Shown here piece by piece: positions 38,044 through 48,306 of a DNA stretch of 64,000 nucleotides. The position numbers and the translations under genes are program-made. The stretch lies in contig CM043699.1 in NCBI GenBank assembly GCA_023935145.1, positions 111,581,036 through 111,645,035 of the forward strand. Reading direction: 5' to 3'. Numbering within the stretch: position 1 is the stretch's first letter; every line of letters begins with the position of its first letter. Below the pieces are notes generated by a model. The model did no database searches and was not told the DNA's origin. It saw nothing but the letters and a program-made list of their open reading frames with translations. Source of the stretch: Bretschneidera sinensis (lineage: Eukaryota; Streptophyta; Magnoliopsida; Brassicales; Akaniaceae).

Positions 38044-38450
38044 ATGGTAGTGGTCTTGGAGAGGGAGGGAAGTCAGCAGTTCCTTATGGAAGCCAAAAGG
38101 AGGGTCGAGGCCATATATCCGGAGGTAGGCTCCTCTGGCCTTACTCTGCTGGAGTCTGAGGAGAGGCCTGCCTCGGGGAAGAGGCTTTTTGGAGGGCAAG
38201 AAGAACATCAAGGCCTATGGGCGTCCATCATAGGAGAAGAGTATCCAGGCTCAAGATGAGAGTATCCTGCCACAGGGGAGGGCCCCAGGACAAGTCTCAA
38301 GACGAGGAGGCTGAGGCAGCCCCTTCCTTGATTGACTTGCATTAGGGTAGTAGGTTTTTTCTTTGTACTTCGAGGCCGTTAAGGTCCTCTTTTGTTTGTA
38401 CTTTGAGGTCGTTAGTTGTAATCCTTTGATAAATTAATAAAATATTCTTC
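38044..38450 (+). pseudogene. Possible second, partial copy of the 3' end of the antisense gene
   Basis: A plus-strand frame reads EAKRRVEAIYPEVGSSGLTLL, similar in spacing to EARKKADSLYPGVDFFELDL at the end of the antisense gene (42020-42090). It is followed by TTTGTACTTCGAGGCCG twice and an AATAAAATATT poly(A)-signal-like word (about 38437). It lies between the 3' LTR and the 48-bp array. The match is short, so this is tentative. Confidence 0.4.
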
Positions 38451-38514
38451 TTTCAATTTTTGCTTTGTATAATCTTCTTGTTTTTATATTTCACTTTCCA
38501 TAAAACGAGGGCTT

Positions 38515-39775
38515 GATTTTGGGCGAGACCTTGGCTGAGTGTTTGAAGAGAAGTTTGAATGCTCGGTCCTAGAGAAATCTTAGCCGAACGTATGAGGAAC
38601 GGCTCAGATGCTCGGACTTGGTGAAATTTTGGCCGAGCATTTGACAAGAAGCTCAAACGCTCGAACTTGGAGAAATTTGGCCGAACGTTTGACAAGCAGC
38701 TCAAACGCTCAGACTTGGAGAAATTTGGCTGAGCGTTTGATAAGCAGCTCAAACACTCGAACTTGGAGAATTTTGGTCGAGTGTTTGACAAGCAGCTCAA
38801 ACGCTTGGACTTGGAGAAATTTGACCCAGTGTTTGACAAGCAGCTCAAACGCTCGGACTTGGAGAATTTTGGCCGAGCGTTTGACAAGCAGCTCAAACAC
38901 TCGGACCTGGAGAATTTGGGCTGAGTTTTTGACAAAACACTTGGACTTGGAGAAATTTGGCTGAGTGTTTGACAATCAACTCAAATGCTCGGACTTGGAG
39001 AAATTTGGCCGAGCGTTTGATAAGCAGCTCAAACGCTCGGACTCAGAGAATATTGGCCGAGCGTTTAACAAAACACTTGGACTTAGAGAAATTTGTCTGA
39101 GCATTTGACAATTAGCTCAAACGCTCGGACTTAGAGAAATTTGGCCGAGGGTTTGACAAGCAGCTCAAATGCTCGGACTCGGAGAATTTTGACCGAGTGT
39201 TTGACAAGCACCTCAAACGCTCGGACTTGAAGAATTTTGGCCGAGCGTTTGACAAACATCTCAAATGCTTGGACTTGGAGAAATTTGGCCGAACGTTTGA
39301 CAATAAGCTTAAACGATCGGACATGGAGAAATTTGGCCAAGCGTTTGACAAATAGCTCAAACACTCGGACTTGGAGAATTTTGGCCGAGCGTTTGACAAT
39401 AAGCTCAAGCGCTTGGACCTGGAGAATTTTGGCTGAGCGTTTGACAACTAGCTCAAACGCTTGGACTTGGAGAAATTTGGCTGAGTGTTTGACAATCAGC
39501 TCAAACGCTTGGTCTTGGAGGAATTTGGCCGAGCGTTTGACAATCAACTTAAACGCTCGGACTTGGAGAATTTTGACCGAGTGTTTGATGAGCAGTTCAA
39601 ATGCTCGGACTTGGAGAAATTTGGCCGAGTGTTTGATGATCAGCTCAAACGCTCGGATTTGGAGAAATTTGGCTGAGCGTTTGACAAGCAGCTCAAACGC
39701 TTGGTCTTGGAGAAACTTGGCCGAGCGTTTGACAATCAGCTTAAACACTCAGACCTGGAGAATAACTTGGGCCAA
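38515..39775. repeat. 48-bp minisatellite, about 25 units, each containing a hairpin
   Basis: The common unit is CCGAGCGTTTGA, CAAGCAGC, TCAAACGCTCGG, then a spacer ACTTGGAGAATTTTGG (or GAAATTTGG). The first and third parts are exact 12-base reverse complements around an 8-base loop, so every unit can fold on itself. Units diverge by a few percent to about 20 percent. Two shortened units (about 38931 and 39067) suggest a higher-order duplication. Because 48 is a multiple of three and the unit is self-complementary, repeat peptides stay open in several frames on both strands; none is likely to be a real protein. The array lies in the 3' untranslated part of the Tat element. Confidence 0.95.
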
Positions 39776-40090
39776 CCATTAATACTTGGAGAAATTATGC
39801 TTATGGTTTTGTTCCCACTTTGTGCTCATGGGCTTTCTTTCTGTGTTGGGCCTTATGGGCCCTTTCTTTTACCTTGGGCCTTATGGGCTCTTCTTTGTTT
39901 GAGGCCCACAGGTTCTTCTTTTACAGGCACAGTAAATAATAGTGGCTGTCATTAAATGGCATCACGTTGGGTGTAGTAAAGGGCGTGACAGCTGGCACCT
40001 CGGGGTATGTAAACGACACCGACAGCAAAGGGCGCGTCCTCTCGTTTGATGAGCCAAGTTAATGCTCATCATTTCTGTTGCCACAGCCCC

Positions 40091-40098
40091 TATATAAG
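40091..40098 (+). promoter_or_regulatory. TATA box of the Tat element's antisense gene
   Basis: TATATAAG in the context CCCCTATATAAGAGGGTC lies 128 bases upstream of the ATG at 40226. This is a good plant TATA box, pointing opposite to gag-pol. Confidence 0.65.
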
Positions 40099-40225
40099 AG
40101 GGTCTTTCCTTACTACAATTCTCACTTGTATTCTGAGAGATTTTGAGAGCACATAGTGAGAGAAACACGTCAAGAGCGCTCGGTTTTCTTAGGAGGTGAC
40201 TCAAAAAGTTCTCTTGGTGAGTAAA

Positions 40226-42259
40226 ATGTCTGAGAGTGATGTAAGCGGGGATCTTTCGAGGGAGCTGGAGAAGGCAATGAGAGTTTCCTCCAGCGAGGAA
40301 GTCTCCTCCTTGGAGGTTGCCCCTCACGATGGGACTCTGGCACTTGTGCTTTACGTTCCGGGGAGAGGGGAGAAAGAAGAGAGTATGGAGAGTCATCTGG
40401 GGAGGAGGATGTCCGGGCATTGTTGCTTATTAGGGATGATGCTTTGGATAATGAGAGGGAGGAATGGACGTTCGAAGCGAATCCATTTCAAGTGTGGTAG
40501 AGGAGTCTGAACTTGTGGGGATAAGAATTAGGTATAGGATCCCTATGGAGTACCATTTAAGGGCACCAGAAGGAGGGGAGAGGGCTTGCGACGCTTTTCC
40601 TAGCCAGGTGCCTTATGAGCTCTGTGTTTACGAACACCAGTTGAAGGCCGAACTTAGGTTCCCTCTCCATCCGTTCTTCTACTTGGTGCTTAGATACTTC
40701 AGTATCTCGCTGAGTCAACTGTTTCCTAACTCCATTCGGTTGATCCAAACATTCATTACAGTGTGCCAGGAGGTGGGAGGGGTGATGAACATGAATTTGT
40801 TCAAAGCTCACTTCCAACTTGCCCACCTTGGTTATTCAGGGTGGGTCATCGTGAGTTCGAGGAGGTGGAAGAGGGTTTTAAGGAATAAGACTTCTTCCAT
40901 AAAGAGGTGGAAGGGGGCTTTCTTTTACATAAAGAGTGCCGAGAGCTTCGACGTCCCCCTTTCTTGGAGCTTGGAGAGTATTGGCAAGTGCAAGAGGCCG
41001 TACCTCCTGCGCCGAGAGTAGGAGATGTAGAATGCCGTGCTGGCCACGCTTTTGGATATCGAGGTGCTTGGAGATAACGAAGAGCTCCACAGGCGCGACC
41101 TCTGCCCTCCTAGCTTTTCGCCAAACCTCGAGCACGGTAGCTCTCAGTCTTTTTTAGCTTTCAGCGATTTTGATTTTTTAATCCAAGTTATTAATGCCCG
41201 TTTTCTGATGCAGAGATGGAGTTAGCAGCTAAAGCTAGGGAGAGGGCCAATTGTATAGCTCAAGAGAAAAAGAAGGCTACGGAGGCAGGTAGCTCTACAT
41301 AGGAGCAGAAGAAGAAGGCCCGGGCTCGTCCTCTGTGCCTCTTGCTACGGAGAGCACTTCGAAGCCTCTAGTTTTCGAGGAGAAAGCAGATCCTGTCGCG
41401 CCCATCCCTCCATTAGGACCATCTTCATCCAAGGAGGGGCTTGGAGCAGCTTCCATTTTTATGCCCCGGTGGGCACTAAGGGTGGATGATTCCATGTTTG
41501 CACACCCGAAGGTTACTCGCGAACACATCATCAGAGGAATCCCTCTTCGTGATTTTGTGGATATCTCAGCGAAACCCTTCGAGGTGCTTTGCTCGGCCGT
41601 GGAGACCGTTCTCTCCTAGGTATGGTTTCTTTCTTTTGTCATAGTTCTTTGATTTGCTCGTTTTTTTTTATTCTAACTACTCTTGACAATGTCTTTATTC
41701 TAGGCTGGAGTCCTTGGAGGGATCCTCGCTCGGCGAGGTGCTGATATGGCGGAGTGCTTGGCGAAAGCCGAACACAAGCTGAAGGAGACCTGGGACCTGG
41801 CTCGGGCCTTGTCTTCTTCCTTAGAGGCGGCCAAAAGGGCTAAAGATACAACCGTAATGGAGAGACACCATCGCCGTATGGATGAAGAGGCTTTGAGGAA
41901 GGAGAACGGGCTGTTGAGGGCCGAGATAGAGAAGGTGCTCGCCAAGGCTGCTGAAATGGAGAAAGCTGCGGCCAAGGCAGAGGAGGCCTTAGTGGACGAG
42001 GCCGGGTGCTCAATATTTGATAGGCTTCAATGAGGCCAGGAAGAAGGCTGATTCCCTTTACCCAGGGGTTGACTTTTTCGAGCTTGATCTGGGCGCCTGT
42101 TCTGGGGACTCGGGTGCCGCTGCTGAAGGAGAAGATGCAGAGAATACTGCTGTAGTTGGTGTCTCGGAAGGCGAGGCTCGGGAGACTATTGGGGGTGAGA
42201 CCCAGGAGGTGGCGGGGAGTGAGGGCGAGGTCCACGAGGCCCCTACTCCTTTAGAATAG
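40226..42259 (+). pseudogene. Antisense gene of the Tat element (gypsy-type transposase-like domain plus coiled coil)
   Basis: The gene starts at ATG 40226 (MSESDVSGDLSRELEKAM). After a frame change between 40464 and 40510 it continues with IRIRYRIPMEYHLRAPEGGE, then ELRFPLHPFF, LVLRYFSISLSQL and FFYIKSAESFDVPLSW, which I recognise as the 'putative gypsy type transposon' domain (PF04195 from memory). Two stops follow at 41019-41021 and 41031-41033. 41746-42000 is a strong Ala/Glu/Lys coiled coil, and the end is acidic. An 84-bp intron (41620-41703, GTATGG ... TTCTAG) splits the later part; a TAG stands directly before its donor. Such antisense ORFs lie between integrase and 3' LTR in Tat elements. 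Their role is unknown. Confidence 0.75.
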
Positions 42260-42810
42260 ATTTTCTTTTTTTGTTTTTTGTATTTGAGGCTGATAGCGCC
42301 CAATTTTGTACCTCTATCTTTAACTTAAATGAAATTTTGGAACGTTTCTATAAACTTCGAACTTTATTGATTCTTTACTTAACATTTCATATCAATGATA
42401 AAATTTGCGGAGGTTCTCCGTGTTCCAAGTGCATGGGATGGGTTTTCCATCCAATTCTCGAGCTCATAGATGCCAACCCGGTAAACTTTTCGGATTCAGT
42501 ACTGACCTTCCCAATTTGAAACGAGCTTTACTGTGTGGCGAGGACGGGACACTTCACTCTTTTGTAGGACTAGGTCATGAAGCTTGAAGCTTCGGTTCTA
42601 AACTCGAGAGTTGTAGTACCAGGCTATTCTCTGTTGGTACACAGCTAGACGGATGTGTGATTTGTCCCACGCTTCGTCAACCAAGTCTGCATTCATCCTT
42701 AAGGCTTCCTCATTGTTACTTGGTTCAAAAAACTGTACATGCATTTATGGAATTTCGATTTCGATTGGGATGACAGCTTCCAAACTGTACGTCATAAAGA
42801 ACGGAGTCTC

Positions 42811-43293
42811 TCATGTTGGCGTACATATGGTCGTCCGGTAGGCCCAAAGAACGTTGGAGAGTTGGTCAGCCCAGTGTTTATCATTTTCGTCTAGTCTTCT
42901 CTTGATACCTTGGAAGAGGGTCCTGTTGGTGACTTCGGCTTGGCCATTGGCCTGTGGGTATTCGACAAATGAGAATCGATGCTCGTTTTGGAGATCTTCA
43001 CAGAATGTTTTGAATCGAGAGCTATCAAATTGCTTTCTGTTATTGGTGACTAACACCTAAGGAATCCCAAACCAACATACAATCGACTTCCAAACGAAGT
43101 TTCTAGTTTGGTGATCTGTAATGCTGGCTAGTGGTTCCGTCTCGACCCACTTGGTGAAATAATCAATGGCTACAATGAGGTGTTTCTTTTGCCCAGCTGC
43201 TGCGGTGAACGGGCCCAGGATGTCCATCCCCCACATAGCGAAGGGAAGTGGACTAGTGATTGAGGTGAGGAGATTAGCAGGCCGGTGTGGCAC
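42811..43293 (-). pseudogene. Tat integrase core, inactive
   Basis: The core reads MWGMDILGPF, VAIDYFTKWVE and NGQAEVTNR, giving the first Asp and the Glu of the D-D-E triad. The middle motif, usually LVTDNG, is LVTNNRKQF here, so the second catalytic Asp is Asn. A stop at 43057-43059 also divides the domain. Upstream, 43300-43660 should hold the zinc-binding part but is heavily broken. Confidence 0.88.
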
Positions 43294-43661
43294 TGGAGAG
43301 TACTGCTAACAGTTTCTGCACTTCTTGACCAAGTCAGCCACATCTTCTTTCATTTTGGGCCAGTACTACCCTTGGCGTAGAATTTTGAAAGCAAGGGCTC
43401 GGGCTCCTAGATGATTTTCGCATATACCTTCGTGGACTTCTCGGAGGGCGTAATTGGCCTCAGCTGGGCCGAGGCATCTTAAGTAAGGCATAGTCAAGGC
43501 TCTCTTGTACAATTGCCCATCTATAATCATGTACCGAGAGGCTCATGAGATTAACTTTTCGGCTTCGTTTCTCTGCTCGAGGACCTTTCCATCTTTCAGG
43601 TAGCGCAAGATTAGGTTCATCCACGTCGAGCCCTCTTCCATCGATAAGACCGGGGCTTCGT

Positions 43662-44110
43662 CTATGCTATTCTGAACATTTTAAAGGTTTTTAGATAAAT
43701 AGCTCGAGTTGGCTCTAGGTGCCGGGATGAGGCCCGTGGAATTTGAGTTATTCGGAACATTTTGAACTTGGAGACGAGCTCTTTCACTTTTTGGAAGTAC
43801 CGAGCGAGCTTTTCTCCTCGGGCTTCGAATTCTCCTGTTACCTGACTTATTACTAGCTGGGAGTCACTGAACACATCTATGACCTCGGTGGCTAGGGCTT
43901 TGGCCAATCTTAGGCCGACTAGTAGGGCTTCATATTCTGCCTCATTATTGGAAGCCTTGAATTCAAATCTCAAGGTGTACTAGACTGTGAGACCGTCAGG
44001 GCTGCAGAGGATAAGTCCTGCTCTGCTTCCCATGACATTCAAAGATCTGTCCATGTGGAAAGTCCATCTTGGAGGCGATTCATCTGGAGTCTCGTCCGGC
44101 ATCGGCTCTT
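43662..44110 (-). pseudogene. Second (archaeal-type) RNase H of the Tat element
   Basis: WTFHMDRSLNVMGSRAGLIL, then after a TAG stop at 43980-43982, FKASNNEAEYEALLVGLRLA and VFSDSQLVISQVTGEFEA. The Asp, Glu and Asp typical of RNase H type I are visible. A second RNase H following the ordinary one marks the Tat lineage. The stop sits where a Gln codon would fit. Confidence 0.85.
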
Positions 44111-46461
44111 CTCTCACACTGAGGTTCATCAAGAGGGTTGTTTCGATGATAAAGTCAGTCAGAGCTTGGTCTTTGATAGCCTGTCGAGGGCGGTATAGGA
44201 TATCAAACTCTCTGAGTTTTACTGACCACTTCACCATTCTTCCGGAGACACTTAGACTGTGAAGGACTTGTCTTAAGTGCTGGTCAGTCAAAAGAACGAC
44301 TGTGTGTGCTTGGAAATACTGCCAAAGCTTTCGGGCGGCTATTACTAGGGCGTAAGCCATCTTTTTAATGGGAGGATACCTCACTTTTGCCTCGTGGAGG
44401 ACTCTACTGACGTAGTATGTCGGTTTCTGGACACTATCTTCTTCCCGAATCAAGATAGAGGCCACAATGCTTTCCCCAGCAGATAAGTATAGGAACAACT
44501 CTTCACCCGGGAAAGGCTTAGTTAGGAGTGGGGGCGAGCTCAAATACTTTTTTAGCCCTTCGAATGCTTCCTAGCAATCCTCTATCTAGGAAAAGTCTTT
44601 GGCCTTCTTGATAGCCTTGAAGAAAGGTAGGCACATTTTCGTAGATTTGGACATGAAGCGACTTAGGGCGGCAATTCTCCCGGTGAGCTGTTGTACTTCT
44701 TTCACAGATCTAGGAGGGGTCATGTCGAGGATGGCTTTTATCTTCTCCGTGTTGACTTCTATTCCCCTTTGGTGACCATGAACCCTAAAAACTTCCCTCC
44801 AGTCACACCGAATGCGCATTTGGCTGGATTTAATCTCATGTTGTGCTTGCGCAGTATCCCAAAGTCTTCTTCTAATTGAAGTTATGGCTCCATGCCTCCA
44901 TACTTTTGACCAACATGTCATCCATATAAACTTCCATGTTCCGCCGTATTTTCCTCTTGAAGATCTTTTTGACTAGTCTTTGGTATGTTGCACCAACATT
45001 CTTGAGTCCAAAGAGCATGACCTTGTAGCAATACAACCCTCAGTCGGTGATAAAGGCGGTCTTGTCTTGGTCTAGCCTGTGCATGAAGATTTGGTTGTAC
45101 CCAGAGTACGCGTCCATGAAGGAGAGGAGTTTATGCTCCAAAGTGGCATCTACCAGCTAATTAATTCGGGGGAGAGGGAAGCTATCCTTTGGGCAAACCT
45201 TGTTCAAGTTGGTAAAGTCAATGCAGATCTGCCATTTACCGTTGGCTTTTTTGACCATCACTACGTTGGATACCCATTCGGGGTACTTTACCTTTCGGAT
45301 GAAGCCAGCCTCAAGCAGTTTGTCTACCTTAGTGTTGATGGCGACTTGGCATTCTGGGGTGAATGACCTTTTCTTCTGGATAACTGGTTTGTACTTGGGG
45401 TTCATATTCAAGCAATGCTCAATGGTCCTGGGGTCAATCCTAGGCATGTCCGCTGCTGACCAGACGCACAGGTCTCGGTTCTTCCGAAAGAAGGAGAAGA
45501 GTTCTTCCTTATGCTTTTCAGAGAGGCTTGATCCTATCTGGATGGTTCGGTTGGGATCTTTTCTAAGGGGCATCGGAGTTAGCTCTTCCATTGGTCGTCC
45601 TCTTGGGGTCTTCATCTCATCCCTGAGGTCTTCCATTTCAAAGGGAAGGGCTTCGACCTTCTTTTCTTCCTTGATAACATTCAGATAACAGGACCGGGAG
45701 GCCTTCTGATCACCCCTGATTATGCCCACCCCCTCACTGGTGGGGAACTTAATCTTCAGATGGTATGTGGAGACAACGACCCTTAGTTTGTTGAGGGTAG
45801 GTCACCCGATGATCATATTGTAAGAGGAGGGTTACTTTATTACAAAAAATGTGGTTTGCACAGTGGAGGTCCATGGCGCTGTCCCTGCAGTGACAGGGAG
45901 GACTATGCTTCCCTAGGGAAAAACTGGAGATCCGTCAAAACCGTAAAGTGGGGTCGGGGCTGGCTCTAGACACTTGTCCTTCAATTCCATGTGTTGGAAG
46001 ACGTTGTAAAATAATATATCGACGGAGCTTCCATTATCAATTAAGATGCGTCGCATATCGTGGTTGGTTACCAGGAGAGAGACCACCATTGCGCCGTCAT
46101 GAGAAGTCTGCACATCCTCCAAGTCATCCTCTGTGAAAGAGATTGTTTGTTCCGCCTTTCTTCGCTTATAAGGTCCGTTGAAGGAGGCCACTGTTCTCAC
46201 GTATACCTTACTGCTTTGCTTCGAGCTTCCCCCGGCGGCAAGGCCTCCACATATTGTCTTGATGATCTGGGTGGTAGTTGTTAATTCTTGGTGTTTCTGA
46301 CTGAACGCTTCCCGCTTGGCTCTGGTGTTTTGCCGGTCTTGTCCTTGGGGAGGGAGATATCTAGAGTTTCTCATTGGCTGAGTAGGCGCCTCTCTCCTCT
46401 GGGAATTTGTAAATTCCTTCAGGTGCCCCAAGCTGATAAGGGCTTCGATCTGTTCTTTCAA
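43980..46461 (-). pseudogene. Tat pol: protease, reverse transcriptase and first RNase H
   Basis: 46461-45913 ends in the protease domain (SLLVTNHDMRRILIDNGSS, active site Asp-Asn-Gly instead of the usual Asp-Ser/Thr/Gly-Gly). A run of stops between 45912 and 45730 precedes the RT region. 45729-45157 gives the start of RT (LLEAGFIRKVKYPEWVSNVV, NGKWQICIDFTNLNKVCPKD). The catalytic motif VYMDDMLVKS lies near 44920. 44543-44100 is RNase H (LFLYLSAGESIVASILI, YYVSRVLHEAKVRYPPIKK, LLTDQHLRQVL). The domain order is the standard gypsy one. Multiple stops and frame changes make it non-functional. Confidence 0.9.
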
Positions 46462-46683
46462 GACATGGCAATCTTCGGTATCATGGCTGTAATTTCGGTG
46501 GAAATGACACTATTGTCTTTGATCTCCACCGAGGGACTGTGTCGTGGACAGCTACTGGAGGACCGACTTATCTTGGAGCTGCATGAGGATAGAAGTCCTA
46601 GATGCATTAAGAGGAGTGAAATTGTTGAGCCGGGGTTGGGGTTTGTACCTATTTTCTTGAGGAGGTCTTCTTATCATCCCCCT

Positions 46684-47730
46684 CTATGGGTCGACGTCAT
46701 TCCTCTTCTTTTTTGTTTCTCCTTCCATTTCCCTCCTGAATGCCTGATCATCCTCTGCCAGCATGTACTTCTCTGCTTGGGCTAAGACCTCGTTCATGTC
46801 CTTAGGCAGATGCCTGGTTAGCTTGGAGCTGGAGATCCCGGACCTTAGCCCATTTTTGAAAGCCATCATCTGAACGTTTGGGTCGAGGTCAGGGATTTCC
46901 CAGGCCGCCGAGTTGAACTTGGATATGTAGGCTCGAAGCCTCTGTCCTCGATGTTGAATAATGCTGAACAAACTTTCTGAGGTCTTCTTTGGTCCCTTGC
47001 TGCTGAGGAAGTGCGAAGCAAAGACATAACTTAGTTCTTTGAAACTGCCAATGCTCTCCGGTCTTAGACGTGAATACCAAGTGCCTGCAGCCTTCTCGAG
47101 GATCAAGGGGAAGGCACGGCATATGACAGGGTCGGGATGTCGATGCAGCATCTAGTTGTCTTGTAGTGCTGCAAATGGTCTAGGGGGTCTCCTGAACCGT
47201 CGTACATTCTGACTTGTGGCATTCTGAAGTTGAGGGGGAGCGAGGTCTCGAGGACAACTTCTGTAAATGGGTGATCTTGGATGCTAAGCTCATCCAAAAT
47301 GCTGAGGTTCTTGTGTTTTAAGTCCAAATCTATTTTTTCTTCCATTTCTTTAAACCATCTGTCTAAGTTGAAGTTGCTTTTCGAAGATGAGCTCTCCTTG
47401 GACCGGCCACTACTCAGCAAGGGCTCGGTAGGGGGTTGATTGTAGGTAGGATCGTCTTTGTCGGATGACTTTGCTTCTTCTGGAGCTTGGTGAGGAGAAA
47501 GGGAGGGTTGCCGACTTCCACCTCGGACTTGGGTTGCCAAATTTGGTTCTGGAGAGGTTAAGGCATTGTTCTCTGGCGGGGGGCCGCCTGCTCGACCCAG
47601 GGGTTGCATGTTCTGGGATTGCAGGGAACCTGGGTCCAGATTGTTGGCTGCGGGCACTGCCCTGGATAGGAGCGAAGCACGCTGTTGGGGCTTCCTTGTC
47701 TGTCCTTCTCGTACTGCTTCTAGGTGGCAT
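46684..47730 (-). pseudogene. Tat gag, frameshifted
   Basis: The start is probably Met 47730 (MPPRSSTRRTDKEAP). The frame moves near 47660 to one reading NNLDPGSLQSQNMQPLGRAG and RMYDGSGDPLDHLQHYKT, then near 47140 to one reading LEKAAGTWYSRLRPESIGSF, IQHRGQRLRAYISKFN and LRSGISSSKLTRHLP. The GSGDPLDHL ... TWYSRL ... SFKEL order is that of plant gypsy retrotransposon gag domains. The C-terminal zinc-knuckle region is not clear. Confidence 0.88.
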
Positions 47731-47787
47731 AGTGACAGATGAGTTCTTTTGTACTTCTTCGATTTGTTATAGGGAGAGATTGTGGCT

Positions 47788-47807
47788 TCCCACGGACAGT
47801 GCCAATC
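47788..47807 (-). promoter_or_regulatory. Primer-binding site region of the Tat element
   Basis: On the minus strand the 5' LTR is followed by GATTGGCACTGTCCGTGGGA. The TGGCxCxGTCxGTGGGA form is commonly seen at this place in Tat elements. I do not assign the tRNA. Confidence 0.6.
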
Positions 47808-48306
47808 TATTGATGCTAAAAATTTGCTGCTGTTGACGTGGTCTGGGCGCTGACGTGGCCGGGGTGCTGGCGTGGCCGGGGTGTTGATGTGGCCTGGGTG
47901 CTGACGTGGCCTGGGTGCTGTACAAGTAACAGAGATGAACTAAAGGCCATCAGAAGGAGGGGAGGGGGAGACCTCCGAGAGCGCTCCGAAGCTTAAGTTA
48001 GCACGAGGGCTAGAAGGAGAAGCCGAGGGCTTAAGTAAATCAAGTATAAGCAGATAAGTCTGAATGAATATAAATTCCATACCTCGGCTTATTTATAGCC
48101 ATTCGCCCGTGGGAAGGCATTGATTACAGGCTCAGGGGACGACATGTCGCAGGGCGGCTTGCCGTAGGGTGGCGAAGAGTGGCTGCAGGGTTGCGTGCAT
48201 AGAAGGGGCCCAGGTGTAGGCTTGTCAGGCCGTTCTTCATTGGGCCGGAGAGTTTGCTGGGCCGGAGTGTTTACTACTGGGCCGGAGTCTTTTGGGCCAC
48301 ATCACA
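47808..48306 (-). repeat. 5' LTR of the Tat element, 499 bp
   Basis: On the plus strand it starts TATTGATGCTAAAAATTTG (TGTTGATACC in the other copy) and ends GGGCCACATCACA. It contains four to five short GCTGACGTGGCC(G/T)GG repeats at 47833-47930, more than in the other LTR. Confidence 0.9.

Larger units (their letters stand above)
34335..48306 (-). mobile_element. Tat-lineage (Retand/Ogre-like) Ty3/gypsy retrotransposon
   Basis: The element reads right to left: 5' LTR 47808-48306, gag, protease, RT, RNase H, a second archaeal-type RNase H, integrase, then an oppositely oriented gene, a hairpin minisatellite and the 3' LTR (34335-37646, split by an insertion). The second RNase H and the antisense gene between integrase and 3' LTR are hallmarks of the Tat group. 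It interrupts the first exon of a strictosidine synthase-like gene. I find no matching duplication at its ends (ATCCC left, CATAC right). All its genes are broken. Confidence 0.9.

Noticed and set aside
38453..39782. Several long repeat ORFs on both strands with 16-residue periods (for example RLSCLSNARPKFSKSE)
   Set aside because: They are a by-product of the 48-bp self-complementary tandem repeat. Open frames occur in several phases on both strands and none has a start context or domain.
47465..47836. 123-codon plus-strand ORF opposite Tat gag
   Set aside because: It is the antisense shadow of the gag region, which is clearly supported on the minus strand.
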